Source of the DNA: Burkholderiaceae bacterium
GTDB taxonomy: Bacteria; Pseudomonadota; Gammaproteobacteria; Burkholderiales; Burkholderiaceae_C
Direction: 5' to 3'
DNA length: 32,013 nt
NCBI GenBank assembly: GCA_004299095.1
Contig: SCQQ01000077.1
Location: 1 to 32,013 of the forward strand
In this document: positions 18,023 through 24,607 of the stretch, one piece after another
Position numbering within the stretch: the stretch's first letter is position 1
Layout: each line of letters starts with the position of its first letter
Translations under genes and position numbers: made by a program
Notes under the pieces: model-generated
Told to the model about the DNA's origin: nothing
Seen by the model: the letters and a program-made list of their open reading frames with translations, nothing else
Databases searched by the model: none

Positions 18023-18038
18023 TACCCAATCCTGGGTA
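18023..18038. promoter_or_regulatory. NarL-type 7-2-7 palindrome
   Basis: TACCCAA-TC-CTGGGTA fits the NarL heptamer pair (TACYYMT, two bases, AKRRGTA) except for the innermost base of each arm. It lies about 190 bases before the fibre subunit start and 275 before the regulator start. As the divergent regulator has a NarL-type helix-turn-helix, this is a good candidate binding site (inference). Confidence 0.5.
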
Positions 18039-18048
18039 CGCCAACGCA

Positions 18049-18063
18049 TCCCCGTTCCGGGGA
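18049..18063. promoter_or_regulatory. Inverted repeat TCCCCG-TTC-CGGGGA
   Basis: A perfect 6-3-6 inverted repeat eleven bases after the NarL-type palindrome. It may be a second protein site or a hairpin in the fibre gene leader. Confidence 0.35.
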
Positions 18064-18081
18064 ATTCACACCGCTTCCCCG

Positions 18082-18095
18082 TCACTGCACAGTGA
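18082..18095. promoter_or_regulatory. Inverted repeat TCACTG-CA-CAGTGA
   Basis: A perfect 6-2-6 palindrome, suited to a dimeric DNA-binding protein, 133 bases before the fibre subunit start. Its regulator is unknown. Confidence 0.4.
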
Positions 18096-18227
18096 ACCCC
18101 GGCGCAACCCCAGCGGCGACTTCACCAACCACAAACCGCGAGGGCAGCGTCAAAGGGCCGGTTTCATCGGGCAATCCGAAGGCGCCGGAATGAGGAAAAA
18201 CATCTCATGCAAATCAGGAGAAATATC

Positions 18228-18749
18228 ATGAAAGTTAAAAAACTCGCGATCCTCGCGACCATGGCCTTCGCTTCGGTCGCATTCGCCGGCAAAGGACATG
18301 GTGGCGGCACAACCCCACCTCCGCCTACGCCGTCTGATCCGGTCTGCTCGATCTGTTCGTGGCAAGGCGTGTATGTGGGCGCGGCGCTGAACCAGGCGTT
18401 GACCATGAACGGCAGCAATGCCAAGGCCATCGCCAACGGCAGCAACACGACCGCCAACAACAACGTCGCGAGCAACACGTTCGGCGTGAAGATCGGCGCC
18501 GCGACGAACCAGGCCGCCACGTTCAATGGGTCGAATCTGCTGGCCGTCGCGGACGGTAGCAGCACCTCGGCTCAAAACAACGTGGCGAGCAACATCGGCG
18601 CGGTGTACGTAGGCGCGGCGCTGAACCAAGTGGCAACCGTCAACGGCAGCAATATCGTGGCGGTCGCCAAGGGTTCCAACACCCGCGCGGTGCAGAACCT
18701 GGCGAGCAACAACGCTTGCCAGACCTGCTCCAGCAACATGGGCAAGTAA
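18228..18749 (+). CDS. Secreted repeat protein, candidate curli-like fibre subunit
   Basis: The ATG at 18228 follows AGGAGA six bases upstream and gives a 173-residue protein with a Sec signal cut after AFA (residue 20). A Gly/Pro/Thr linker leads to CSIC (Cys40, Cys43), then three repeats of exactly 39 residues starting at 47, 86 and 125, then CQTC (Cys164, Cys167). Each repeat has the frame GxxxGAAxNQxxTxNGSN, then AxAxGSNT and NNVASN. Asn recurs every 9-11 residues (55, 64, 73, 83 and so on), as in a strand-turn solenoid. Composition (Asn, Gly, Ser, Ala, Gln) recalls CsgA, though the repeat sequence is not the curlin repeat. With the CsgG-like gene downstream, an exported amyloid-type fibre subunit is the best reading. 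Not proven. Confidence 0.75.
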   Translation: MKVKKLAILATMAFASVAFAGKGHGGGTTPPPPTPSDPVCSICSWQGVYVGAALNQALTMNGSNAKAIANGSNTTANNNVASNTFGVKIGAATNQAATFNGSNLLAVADGSSTSAQNNVASNIGAVYVGAALNQVATVNGSNIVAVAKGSNTRAVQNLASNNACQTCSSNMGK

Positions 18750-18767
18750 GTACGGTAGGTTGAGCGT

Positions 18768-18814
18768 GCAGCAGGATCGACTGTCTTCCGTGGACAGCCT
18801 GCTGCCGCTCTTTT
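18768..18814 (+). terminator. Hairpin with T-tract, terminator or attenuator
   Basis: GCAGCAGG (18768-18775) pairs with CCTGCTGC (18798-18805), and inside it CTGTC pairs with GACAG around a seven-base loop; CGCTCTTTT follows. It lies 18 bases after the repeat-protein stop and just before the next gene's ribosome site. Partial termination here would make the subunit in excess over the downstream genes. Confidence 0.7.
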
Positions 18815-18835
18815 GCGGATAACCGGGAGGTCGCC

Positions 18836-19357
18836 ATGAACAGCCGCTCATCCAATGCGCTGCTCGCACTCGTCATCTCGATAAACGTACTGATCGCGTT
18901 TGTCATCGCGGGTTTCAGCCCACGCGCACATGCGCAGAACGCACCGGGCACCGATCCGATCGTGATCTCTGGAAAAATAAGCTTCGAAGGACTCCCGATG
19001 GGACAGCCCAGCGTGTCAGAGCCGCTTGACCGGCGCTCTGAATTGCCTTCCTGGCTGCAAGCCAAGATCGTGCGCCTGGAAGCCAAAGCCTACGCCGCCC
19101 TGGGTGGCGGCGACGGCACCATTTACACCGAGCAAGACGTGGTGAGCCGCCAAACCGGCAACGCGCTGCAGAAAACGTGCACCACCAACGTCGCGAGCAA
19201 CGCGGGTACGCCGACCACGACCGGTCCGGTCAGCCCCAGCGGCAATCCGATCGGTCCCAACGCCGGTGCTGCCGGCCCCGGGGGCAGATTCGGGCCTGGA
19301 GCGACCACGAATCAAATCGCCGTTCTGCGCGGCAATCTGGTCACGATCTGCAAGTAG
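18836..19357 (+). CDS. Exported protein with degenerate fibre repeat, candidate nucleator
   Basis: This 173-residue protein starts at an ATG with GGGAGG five bases upstream and has an N-terminal hydrophobic signal (residues 9-26, likely cut after AHA at residue 33). The middle is not recognised. The C-terminal part holds NVASN (118-122) after Cys115, a Gly/Pro/Thr-rich stretch, then GATTNQIAVLRGNLVTIC (155-172). These match, in order, the NVASN and GAATNQAATFNGSNLL elements of the upstream repeat protein, including a nearby Cys at each end. That suggests a minor subunit able to template or cap the fibre, by analogy with CsgB. The start of the next gene is 145 bases away. Confidence 0.65.
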   Translation: MNSRSSNALLALVISINVLIAFVIAGFSPRAHAQNAPGTDPIVISGKISFEGLPMGQPSVSEPLDRRSELPSWLQAKIVRLEAKAYAALGGGDGTIYTEQDVVSRQTGNALQKTCTTNVASNAGTPTTTGPVSPSGNPIGPNAGAAGPGGRFGPGATTNQIAVLRGNLVTICK

Positions 19358-19502
19358 CGATCGCCGGATTTCAAGCGTCTTGAATGACCTGTCCGCAACA
19401 CAGGTCCCCGAACGAACAGACCACGAATGGATACGGGGCCAGCCGCCCCGTTGCCGCGGGAAAAACCCAACCAACACCGCGGCATCACTGGAGGAGATCA
19501 TC

Positions 19503-21161
19503 ATGCGACGCACCCGACCGAGCGCTCCAAAGCGCGCTTCATCTCTTGGCCTTCGCGCGCAGATTAGCTGCGCGGCGGTCAGCCTTTTGATGCTGGCGGG
19601 CTGCAGCACGCCGATATCACCCAAGGACGACGCGCTGTTCCAGTCCTACGCGAGCGGCTCGGATCGGCCGGCGACCCGGCCGGTACGCTCGATCACGAGT
19701 TTCACCGGGGCGCTGTCGTGCATGGATCACATGATGCGCGACGCCGGAACGACCACCACGCTCATTTCGAGCACCTTTTTCCCGGATTATTCGGGGCGCG
19801 TGCCGGTGAACACCAAGGACATGGTGATCACGGCACTGTCGCAAATGTCGCGCGTCTCCAACGCGTTCCGCTATGTCGATTTCGAAGTCGACATCGCGCG
19901 TCAGGACACGGTGCAGAACCTGACCACGATCCTGCTCAACACCAACCAGATGCAACTGCAGCGCCCGGCGCTGTATATCTCCGGCGGAATCTCGTTCGTC
20001 GATCAGGGCGTCCTGTCGGCCAACCACAGCGCCGGTATTTCCGGTCCGAACGTCGAGGCTGGCTACAACCGGGATCGCTCGGCCACCGTGATCGGCCTGG
20101 AGATGCATCTGGGTGATTTCCGCACGCGCACCTTCATCCCGGGCATGGACTCCGCCAACGAAGTGGTGATCGGCACCTCCGGCCAGGGGCTGGATCTGGC
20201 CGGTCGAATCGGCGTTTATGGACTGCAATTCAACATCGGACGCAACCTGACGCAAGGCTCCGGCGCCGCGGTGCGCGCCTTGGCGGAACTGGCCTCCATC
20301 GAGCTTGCGGGCAAGTACACCAAGCTGCCCTATTGGCGTTGCCTGATGCAGGACGACACCAACCCCGAATTCCAGCGGCAACTGCGGGAGTGGTACGACT
20401 CGGAAAGCGCCGCCACCCACGCCCGCCTGATCGAGCGCTACCTGGCGAGCCAAGGCTACCTGTCGCCAGCGGCCACGCCCACCACGACGCAGAACGCCGC
20501 GGCGCTGCGCGACGCCATCGCGCGCTTCCAGGCCGACCACGGCATGGTGGTCACCGGTATCGTCGATTTCACCCTCTACGAGCGCGCCATGCGCGACTTC
20601 GTGGCGCAGGATGAAAACGGCCACCTGACGCGGATCGGCTGGCCCAGCACCGGCGCAATTCCGGAACCCGCGCCACTGGCGATCGACATGCAAATCGAAA
20701 ACCCGGTGCGCGATCGCTCGAAGTTCGCGCCCGGAACCCAGATCTTCGCGTCGGCCACGCTGTCGCGCTCGGCGTACCTGTTCTGCTACCTGCGCGACGC
20801 CAACGGCAACGTGGTCCGCATCCAGCCCAACATGGCCAATCCGTCGGCCTTGGTATCGGCCAACCAATCGGTGCGCCTGCCCGACTGGATGGTTCCCTAC
20901 CCGGCGTACGTGCTCGAAGCCGGACGTCAGGGCAGCGAATCGTTGCTCTGCATTGCCACCACCGAGGACCCGACGGCACGGCTGCCCGAAGCGCTGCGCG
21001 CACCCGCGCTCACGCCGGTCAAGGGTTACGCCGATCTGGATCAAGTCAGGGAAGCGTATGTCACAGCCACGCAAGGTCACGACATCGCCACCCGTGCCCT
21101 GACATGGACCATCACAGCGCCGCCCAACGGAACCGCCGTGGCCAAGCCGAAAGCGCAGTGA
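19503..21161 (+). CDS. CsgG/HfaB-like outer-membrane lipoprotein fused to PG-binding and DUF4384 domains
   Basis: The ATG at 19503 follows GAGGAG. The 552-residue product has a lipoprotein signal with lipobox LAGC (Cys34; Ser at +2, so sorted to the outer membrane). Residues 60-285 resemble CsgG/HfaB: a LYISGGISFVDQG strand, a long strand region RSATVIGLEMHLGDFRTRTF, then VYGLQFNIGRNLTQGSGAAVRALAELASIELAGKY split into helix and LPYWRCL end, matching the order in the curli pore. Residues about 305-365 look like a PG_binding_1 domain (RYLASQGYLSP, RFQADHGMVVTGIVDFTLYERAM). Residues about 395-490 fit DUF4384 (AYLFCYLRDANGNVVRIQPN, VRLPDW, ESLLCIATTEDP). The likely role is export channel for the upstream repeat proteins, anchored to the cell wall. 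CsgE and CsgF are not present nearby. Confidence 0.78.
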   Translation: MRRTRPSAPKRASSLGLRAQISCAAVSLLMLAGCSTPISPKDDALFQSYASGSDRPATRPVRSITSFTGALSCMDHMMRDAGTTTTLISSTFFPDYSGRVPVNTKDMVITALSQMSRVSNAFRYVDFEVDIARQDTVQNLTTILLNTNQMQLQRPALYISGGISFVDQGVLSANHSAGISGPNVEAGYNRDRSATVIGLEMHLGDFRTRTFIPGMDSANEVVIGTSGQGLDLAGRIGVYGLQFNIGRNLTQGSGAAVRALAELASIELAGKYTKLPYWRCLMQDDTNPEFQRQLREWYDSESAATHARLIERYLASQGYLSPAATPTTTQNAAALRDAIARFQADHGMVVTGIVDFTLYERAMRDFVAQDENGHLTRIGWPSTGAIPEPAPLAIDMQIENPVRDRSKFAPGTQIFASATLSRSAYLFCYLRDANGNVVRIQPNMANPSALVSANQSVRLPDWMVPYPAYVLEAGRQGSESLLCIATTEDPTARLPEALRAPALTPVKGYADLDQVREAYVTATQGHDIATRALTWTITAPPNGTAVAKPKAQ

Positions 21162-21173
21162 TTTCCACGCGAT

Positions 21174-21200
21174 GCGGAGCCGCCACGAAAGCGGCTCCGC
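21174..21200 (+). terminator. Ten-base-pair hairpin without T-run
   Basis: GCGGAGCCGC and GCGGCTCCGC form a perfect stem around CACGAAA, twelve bases after the CsgG-like stop and 30 before the Sel1 gene. No T-tract follows, so it may be an RNA processing or stability element or a weak terminator. Confidence 0.45.
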
Positions 21201-21230
21201 CTTGACCACCGCACTTCAGCGAGGCCCTCG

Positions 21231-22445
21231 ATGGACCATTCCACCCGTTCCACCAAGCGCCGGCCCGATGGCATCCAAGCGAAAGGCATGGGCGGCGCGC
21301 CATCCCCGCCGCTCCTGCTGGGCGTGCTGCTGGCGCTGCTGACGCAATCGGCCGCCGCACAGCCCGGCCCGCACATCGATCTGCAATCGCAACGCGTGCC
21401 GGATATCCGCGTCACTCCGGAAAACGCACCGCCGGTTCAAGTGAATCCACAGCGACCTGAAACCAGCGTGCGCTCCGGGAGCCCGAATGATTCGCGCGCC
21501 AGCCAGCCGGCGGCAACCGTCACACGCGAACTCGATCAACTGCGGCGCAGCGCGACGCCAGCTTCCGGTTTTGGCTCGACGCAATCCGCGGCGCACGCCG
21601 CCTGGGTCCTCGGTCTCCTGAGCCTGCACGGCATTGCCGTGCCGTTCGACCCGCAGCAAGCAGTCGTGTGGTTCCGGCGCGCGACCGGCGCCAATCACGA
21701 ACCGCTCGCCTGGGCCGGCATGGCGTGGTGCGCGATCGACGGCTGCGACGGCCCGCCCAACCCGCCGGAGGCGCAAGCCGCCATCGACAAACTCAAGCGG
21801 GTTCAGCGCAGTCGTGCGCTCTACCTGCAATGGCTGCTGGATGTCGCGCACAAGCCCATCACCCTGGCCGAAGCCGACGCGGATTCAGGCTCGATGTCAA
21901 GGAAACTGCCGCAAGCGGCGTTGTTGCAGCAAGCCGCCAAAGCCGGTGACGCGCCGGCACAGGTCGAACTGGGCGTCGCAGCAGCGGCACGTGGTGATTT
22001 TGCGTTGGCGCGCCAGTATTTCCGCAGCGCCGCCAGTCGCTCACCGGCCGCACGGGCCAACTTGCGCTTGCTCGACGAACGCGAGGCCAGCAGCCACCCC
22101 CGCAAAGGGAGCGAAGCCGACCAGGTGCTCGCGCAGGCGCAGCGCTTTCACCGCGGCGACGGCGTTCCGCTGAATTACGCGGAAGCCATCCGGCTGTACC
22201 AAAAGGCGGCAAGCCTCGGGAGCCTGCCGGCACGGCGCATGCTGGAGCTCATCCTGTCGCACCCCACGCCCCAAGGTTCGATCAACATCGGCTGGATGGC
22301 TCGACTGGCGCAACTGGACCCCACGTCCAACCTGCCCGCGCTCGACAGTCGGCGCTTCGCCGGCATCATGGAGCGCGATCCCACGCCGCTGGTCGACCTG
22401 ATTCCGGCGCCCTGGCGGCAGCGCATGGGAACCGAACTTCGCTGA
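21231..22445 (+). CDS. Exported Sel1/TPR repeat protein
   Basis: The 404-residue protein has a long basic N-terminal region, then a hydrophobic signal (PLLLGVLLALLTQSAAAQ), so it should enter the periplasm. A Pro/Gln/Asn linker follows. The rest is made of helix pairs of the Sel1 type, seen at AAWVLGLLSLHGIAVPFDPQ, AALLQQAAKAGDAPAQVELG, ARQYFRSAASRSP and best at FHRGDGVPLNYAEAIRLYQK. Met1 is chosen because GAGG lies six bases upstream; Met20 has a poorer site. As last gene of the fibre locus it may scaffold the export complex or check subunits, but this is by position only. Confidence 0.75.
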   Translation: MDHSTRSTKRRPDGIQAKGMGGAPSPPLLLGVLLALLTQSAAAQPGPHIDLQSQRVPDIRVTPENAPPVQVNPQRPETSVRSGSPNDSRASQPAATVTRELDQLRRSATPASGFGSTQSAAHAAWVLGLLSLHGIAVPFDPQQAVVWFRRATGANHEPLAWAGMAWCAIDGCDGPPNPPEAQAAIDKLKRVQRSRALYLQWLLDVAHKPITLAEADADSGSMSRKLPQAALLQQAAKAGDAPAQVELGVAAAARGDFALARQYFRSAASRSPAARANLRLLDEREASSHPRKGSEADQVLAQAQRFHRGDGVPLNYAEAIRLYQKAASLGSLPARRMLELILSHPTPQGSINIGWMARLAQLDPTSNLPALDSRRFAGIMERDPTPLVDLIPAPWRQRMGTELR

Positions 22446-22803
22446 CGATGGGGTGCGCAGCGGCGGTCATTCAACGCGTGAAATCGCTGTTGAGCCCGCC
22501 GCGGATGTGGTTGGACGATCCCGGGACAGGCAACGCCGGGCATGCGGCCAAGTCCGATCGCACCGCAAGAATGCGATGCGACCGCCCAGCTATCCCGCTC
22601 CCGATTTGAATTGATAATGATTCTCACATATATTCAGCATCGTGAAATCGATCGCGAACGTTGGGGTGGCGCCGAATCCGGCACCGGTGTGTCGCGGGGC
22701 CAGCCGCGCGTGCAGCAGCGCGTCGACCGACATGCAGCGGTCCAGCAGAACGGGCCCAGCCGCCAACCACCGCACCCGCGATTGACATCATCGGTTTCAA
22801 TTC
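22446..22803. other. Intergenic region and leader of the iron-uptake unit
   Basis: This 358-base gap contains a Fur-type promoter (listed separately) and about 170 bases of leader before the permease start. I see no intrinsic terminator for the fibre locus and no credible small gene. Confidence 0.5.
22606..22634 (+). promoter_or_regulatory. Fur-controlled promoter of the iron permease
   Basis: TTGAAT (-35, 22606-22611) and TATATT (-10, 22629-22634) are 17 bases apart. The spacer holds TGATAAT-G-ATTCTCA (22612-22626), one base off the 7-1-7 Fur consensus. Iron-replete Fur would block this promoter (established for Fur; applied here by inference). Confidence 0.7.
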
Positions 22804-24438
22804 ATGCCGCCCGCCATCCGCTCCGCCATCGCGGCCGACACGCTCACACAGCGCGCCGGCAGATGGCCGCTGCGCGCGCCCAAGCCGCGTAGCGCAGCCA
22901 CACCGGTCCGCCACCGCCTCCACACGCTGCGCCACCCCTGGCTGCTGGCCGCGGCGTTGGTTCCGCTGGCACTGGTTGCGCTGCCTATCGTCTACGCGGT
23001 GCTGCGCGCGATGCAAGCGGGCTGGACGGGCGTTCGCACCGAACTGCTGCGCGCCTACACATTCGAGCTGCTGGCCAACACGCTGATCCTCGCGACGGGC
23101 GTGATGCTGCTCTCGGCCTTCATCGGCTTGAGCGTGGCGTGGTGCATCGAGCGCACCGACTTGCCATTCCGACGCTTTTGGCGCGTGGCCGCCGGCCTGC
23201 CGTACGTGATTCCGGCGTTCGTGTCCAGCTATGCGTGGTCTTCCATCAGCGTGTATTTCCAGAGCATGGCGGGCGCCATCCTGATCCTGTCGCTCGCGGT
23301 CTATCCGCTGGTCTACTTGCCCGTGGCGGCCGCGCTGCGGAGCACCGATCCGGGGTTCGAAGACGTCTCGCGCGCGCTGGGCTACGGTCCGTGGAGAACA
23401 TTCGCCCGTGCGCTCATGCCACAACTCCTGCCGGCCCTTGGGGGCGGGGCGCTGCTGGTACTCACGCACATGTTCGCCGAGTTCGGCGGCCTCGCCATGC
23501 TGCGCGTGCAGACCTTCACCACGGCGATTTTCGAAGCCTACGAATTGCAGTTCGACAGCGCCTCGGCCGCGCTGCAGGCCATCGTGCTGATGCTGCTGTG
23601 CATCCCCGCTGCCTGGGGCGAGATGCACTTGCGCATCGGCCGCCGTTTTGCCCGCGTGGGCGGCGGCAGCGCGCGCGCGGCCACGCCGGTGCGCCTCGGG
23701 CGGCGCACCTGGCCGGTGCTGGGCGCGTTCGGCGTGCTCGGCGTGCTGTCGCTGGGCGTGCCGCTGACGACGCTCGCCTACTGGCTGTTCACCGGCCACT
23801 CGGCCGGCCGCGGCTACGACCAGATCTGGCCCGCGATCGAAGGCACCGTCACCCTTGCCGGTTCCGGCGCGGTGCTCACCAGCCTGATCGCCATTCCGCT
23901 GGTGCTGCTGGCGGTGCGCGAGCGCGGACGCCTGGCGCAACTGGCCGAGCGCCTGCCGTACATCGTGCACGGGTTGCCTGGCGTGGTGATCGCGCTCGCG
24001 CTGGTCTTTCTGTCGATTCGCGGCGTGCCGGGGCTGTATCAGACCGCCGCGCTGCTGCTGGTGGCGTACGCGGTGCTGTTCCTGCCGCTGGCGCAATCGT
24101 CGCTGCGCGCCTCGGCCGAACTGCTGCCGCCCCAGCTCGAAAACATCGCACGCAGCCTGGGCAAGCGGCCGCTCGGAGCGTTCATCTCGGTGATCCTGCC
24201 CAACATCGCGCCTGGCATCGGCGCCGCGCTGGCCCTCATGACGCTGGAAATCGGCCGCGAGTTGACCGCCACGCTGATGCTGGCGCCCACCGGCACCACG
24301 ACGCTGGCCACGCAAGTCTGGTCGTACACGGCCGATGGCGAATACGCCGCCGCGGCGCCGTTTGCGGCGCTGCTGATCGCCATTTCGATCATCCCGGTCT
24401 GGGTCTTCACGCGGCGCTCGCTGCGCCATGGGCGCTAG
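22804..24438 (+). CDS. fbpB: Ferric iron ABC transporter permease (FbpB type)
   Basis: The 544-residue inner-membrane protein is a fused two-domain permease like FbpB/SfuB, with about twelve membrane segments. Each half has the EAA-type cytoplasmic loop that docks the ATPase: DPGFEDVSRALGYGPWRTFARAL at about residue 182 and PPQLENIARSLGKRPLGAFISV in the second half. The N-terminal 45 residues are basic and cytoplasmic. The first ATG is used; the ribosome site is not evident, so the start could be elsewhere. It lies under a Fur-type promoter. The ATPase follows after a palindromic element; the binding protein is further downstream in its own unit. Confidence 0.88.
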   Translation: MPPAIRSAIAADTLTQRAGRWPLRAPKPRSAATPVRHRLHTLRHPWLLAAALVPLALVALPIVYAVLRAMQAGWTGVRTELLRAYTFELLANTLILATGVMLLSAFIGLSVAWCIERTDLPFRRFWRVAAGLPYVIPAFVSSYAWSSISVYFQSMAGAILILSLAVYPLVYLPVAAALRSTDPGFEDVSRALGYGPWRTFARALMPQLLPALGGGALLVLTHMFAEFGGLAMLRVQTFTTAIFEAYELQFDSASAALQAIVLMLLCIPAAWGEMHLRIGRRFARVGGGSARAATPVRLGRRTWPVLGAFGVLGVLSLGVPLTTLAYWLFTGHSAGRGYDQIWPAIEGTVTLAGSGAVLTSLIAIPLVLLAVRERGRLAQLAERLPYIVHGLPGVVIALALVFLSIRGVPGLYQTAALLLVAYAVLFLPLAQSSLRASAELLPPQLENIARSLGKRPLGAFISVILPNIAPGIGAALALMTLEIGRELTATLMLAPTGTTTLATQVWSYTADGEYAAAAPFAALLIAISIIPVWVFTRRSLRHGR

Positions 24439-24442
24439 CCCG

Positions 24443-24593
24443 CTGAGCCATTGAAATGCCGCCCGAGGACCGCATGAGACGAGATGCGATACAAGGCGCA
24501 AAGCGCAGCGATAGCCGGCGCTATCGCGAGCATTTGCAACGCCGCAGCGCGCCCGTATCGCGTGGGCAGCGGGAGGCGATTTCAGTGGTTCAG
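24443..24593. repeat. 151-bp palindromic MITE-like element
   Basis: The ends CTGAGCCATTGAAAT (24443-24457) and ATTTCAGTGGTTCAG (24579-24593) are inverted repeats with two mismatches. Inside are GCGATAC/GTATCGC (24486-24492, 24555-24561), GGCG/CGCC, and a central GCGATAGC-CGGC-GCTATCGC (24508-24527). The whole can fold as one long stem. It starts four bases after the permease stop and ends just before the ATPase start. It has no coding capacity. It could be a non-autonomous mobile element or an mRNA processing structure. Confidence 0.6.
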
Positions 24594-24607
24594 TGGGCTC
24601 CACCGCA

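Larger units (their letters stand above)
17749..18227. promoter_or_regulatory. Divergent control region between regulator and fibre genes
   Basis: This 479-base gap holds no gene. It contains several palindromes, listed separately, a CGGTG-CTTTTT-CACCG hairpin at 17935-17950, and a GC-rich segment at 18120-18205 with paired AAACCG/CGGTTT and ATGAG/CTCAT elements that may be a folded mRNA leader. I see no certain sigma-70 promoter. Confidence 0.5.

Noticed and set aside
18120-18227. Cyclic-di-GMP-I riboswitch
   Set aside because: Segments such as GCGTCAAAGGGCC look vaguely similar, but the conserved GCACAGGGCAAACC and tetraloop-receptor parts do not line up.
19617-21209. 530-codon minus-strand frame opposite the CsgG-like gene
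   Set aside because: No ribosome site or family match; the plus strand has signal peptide and domains.
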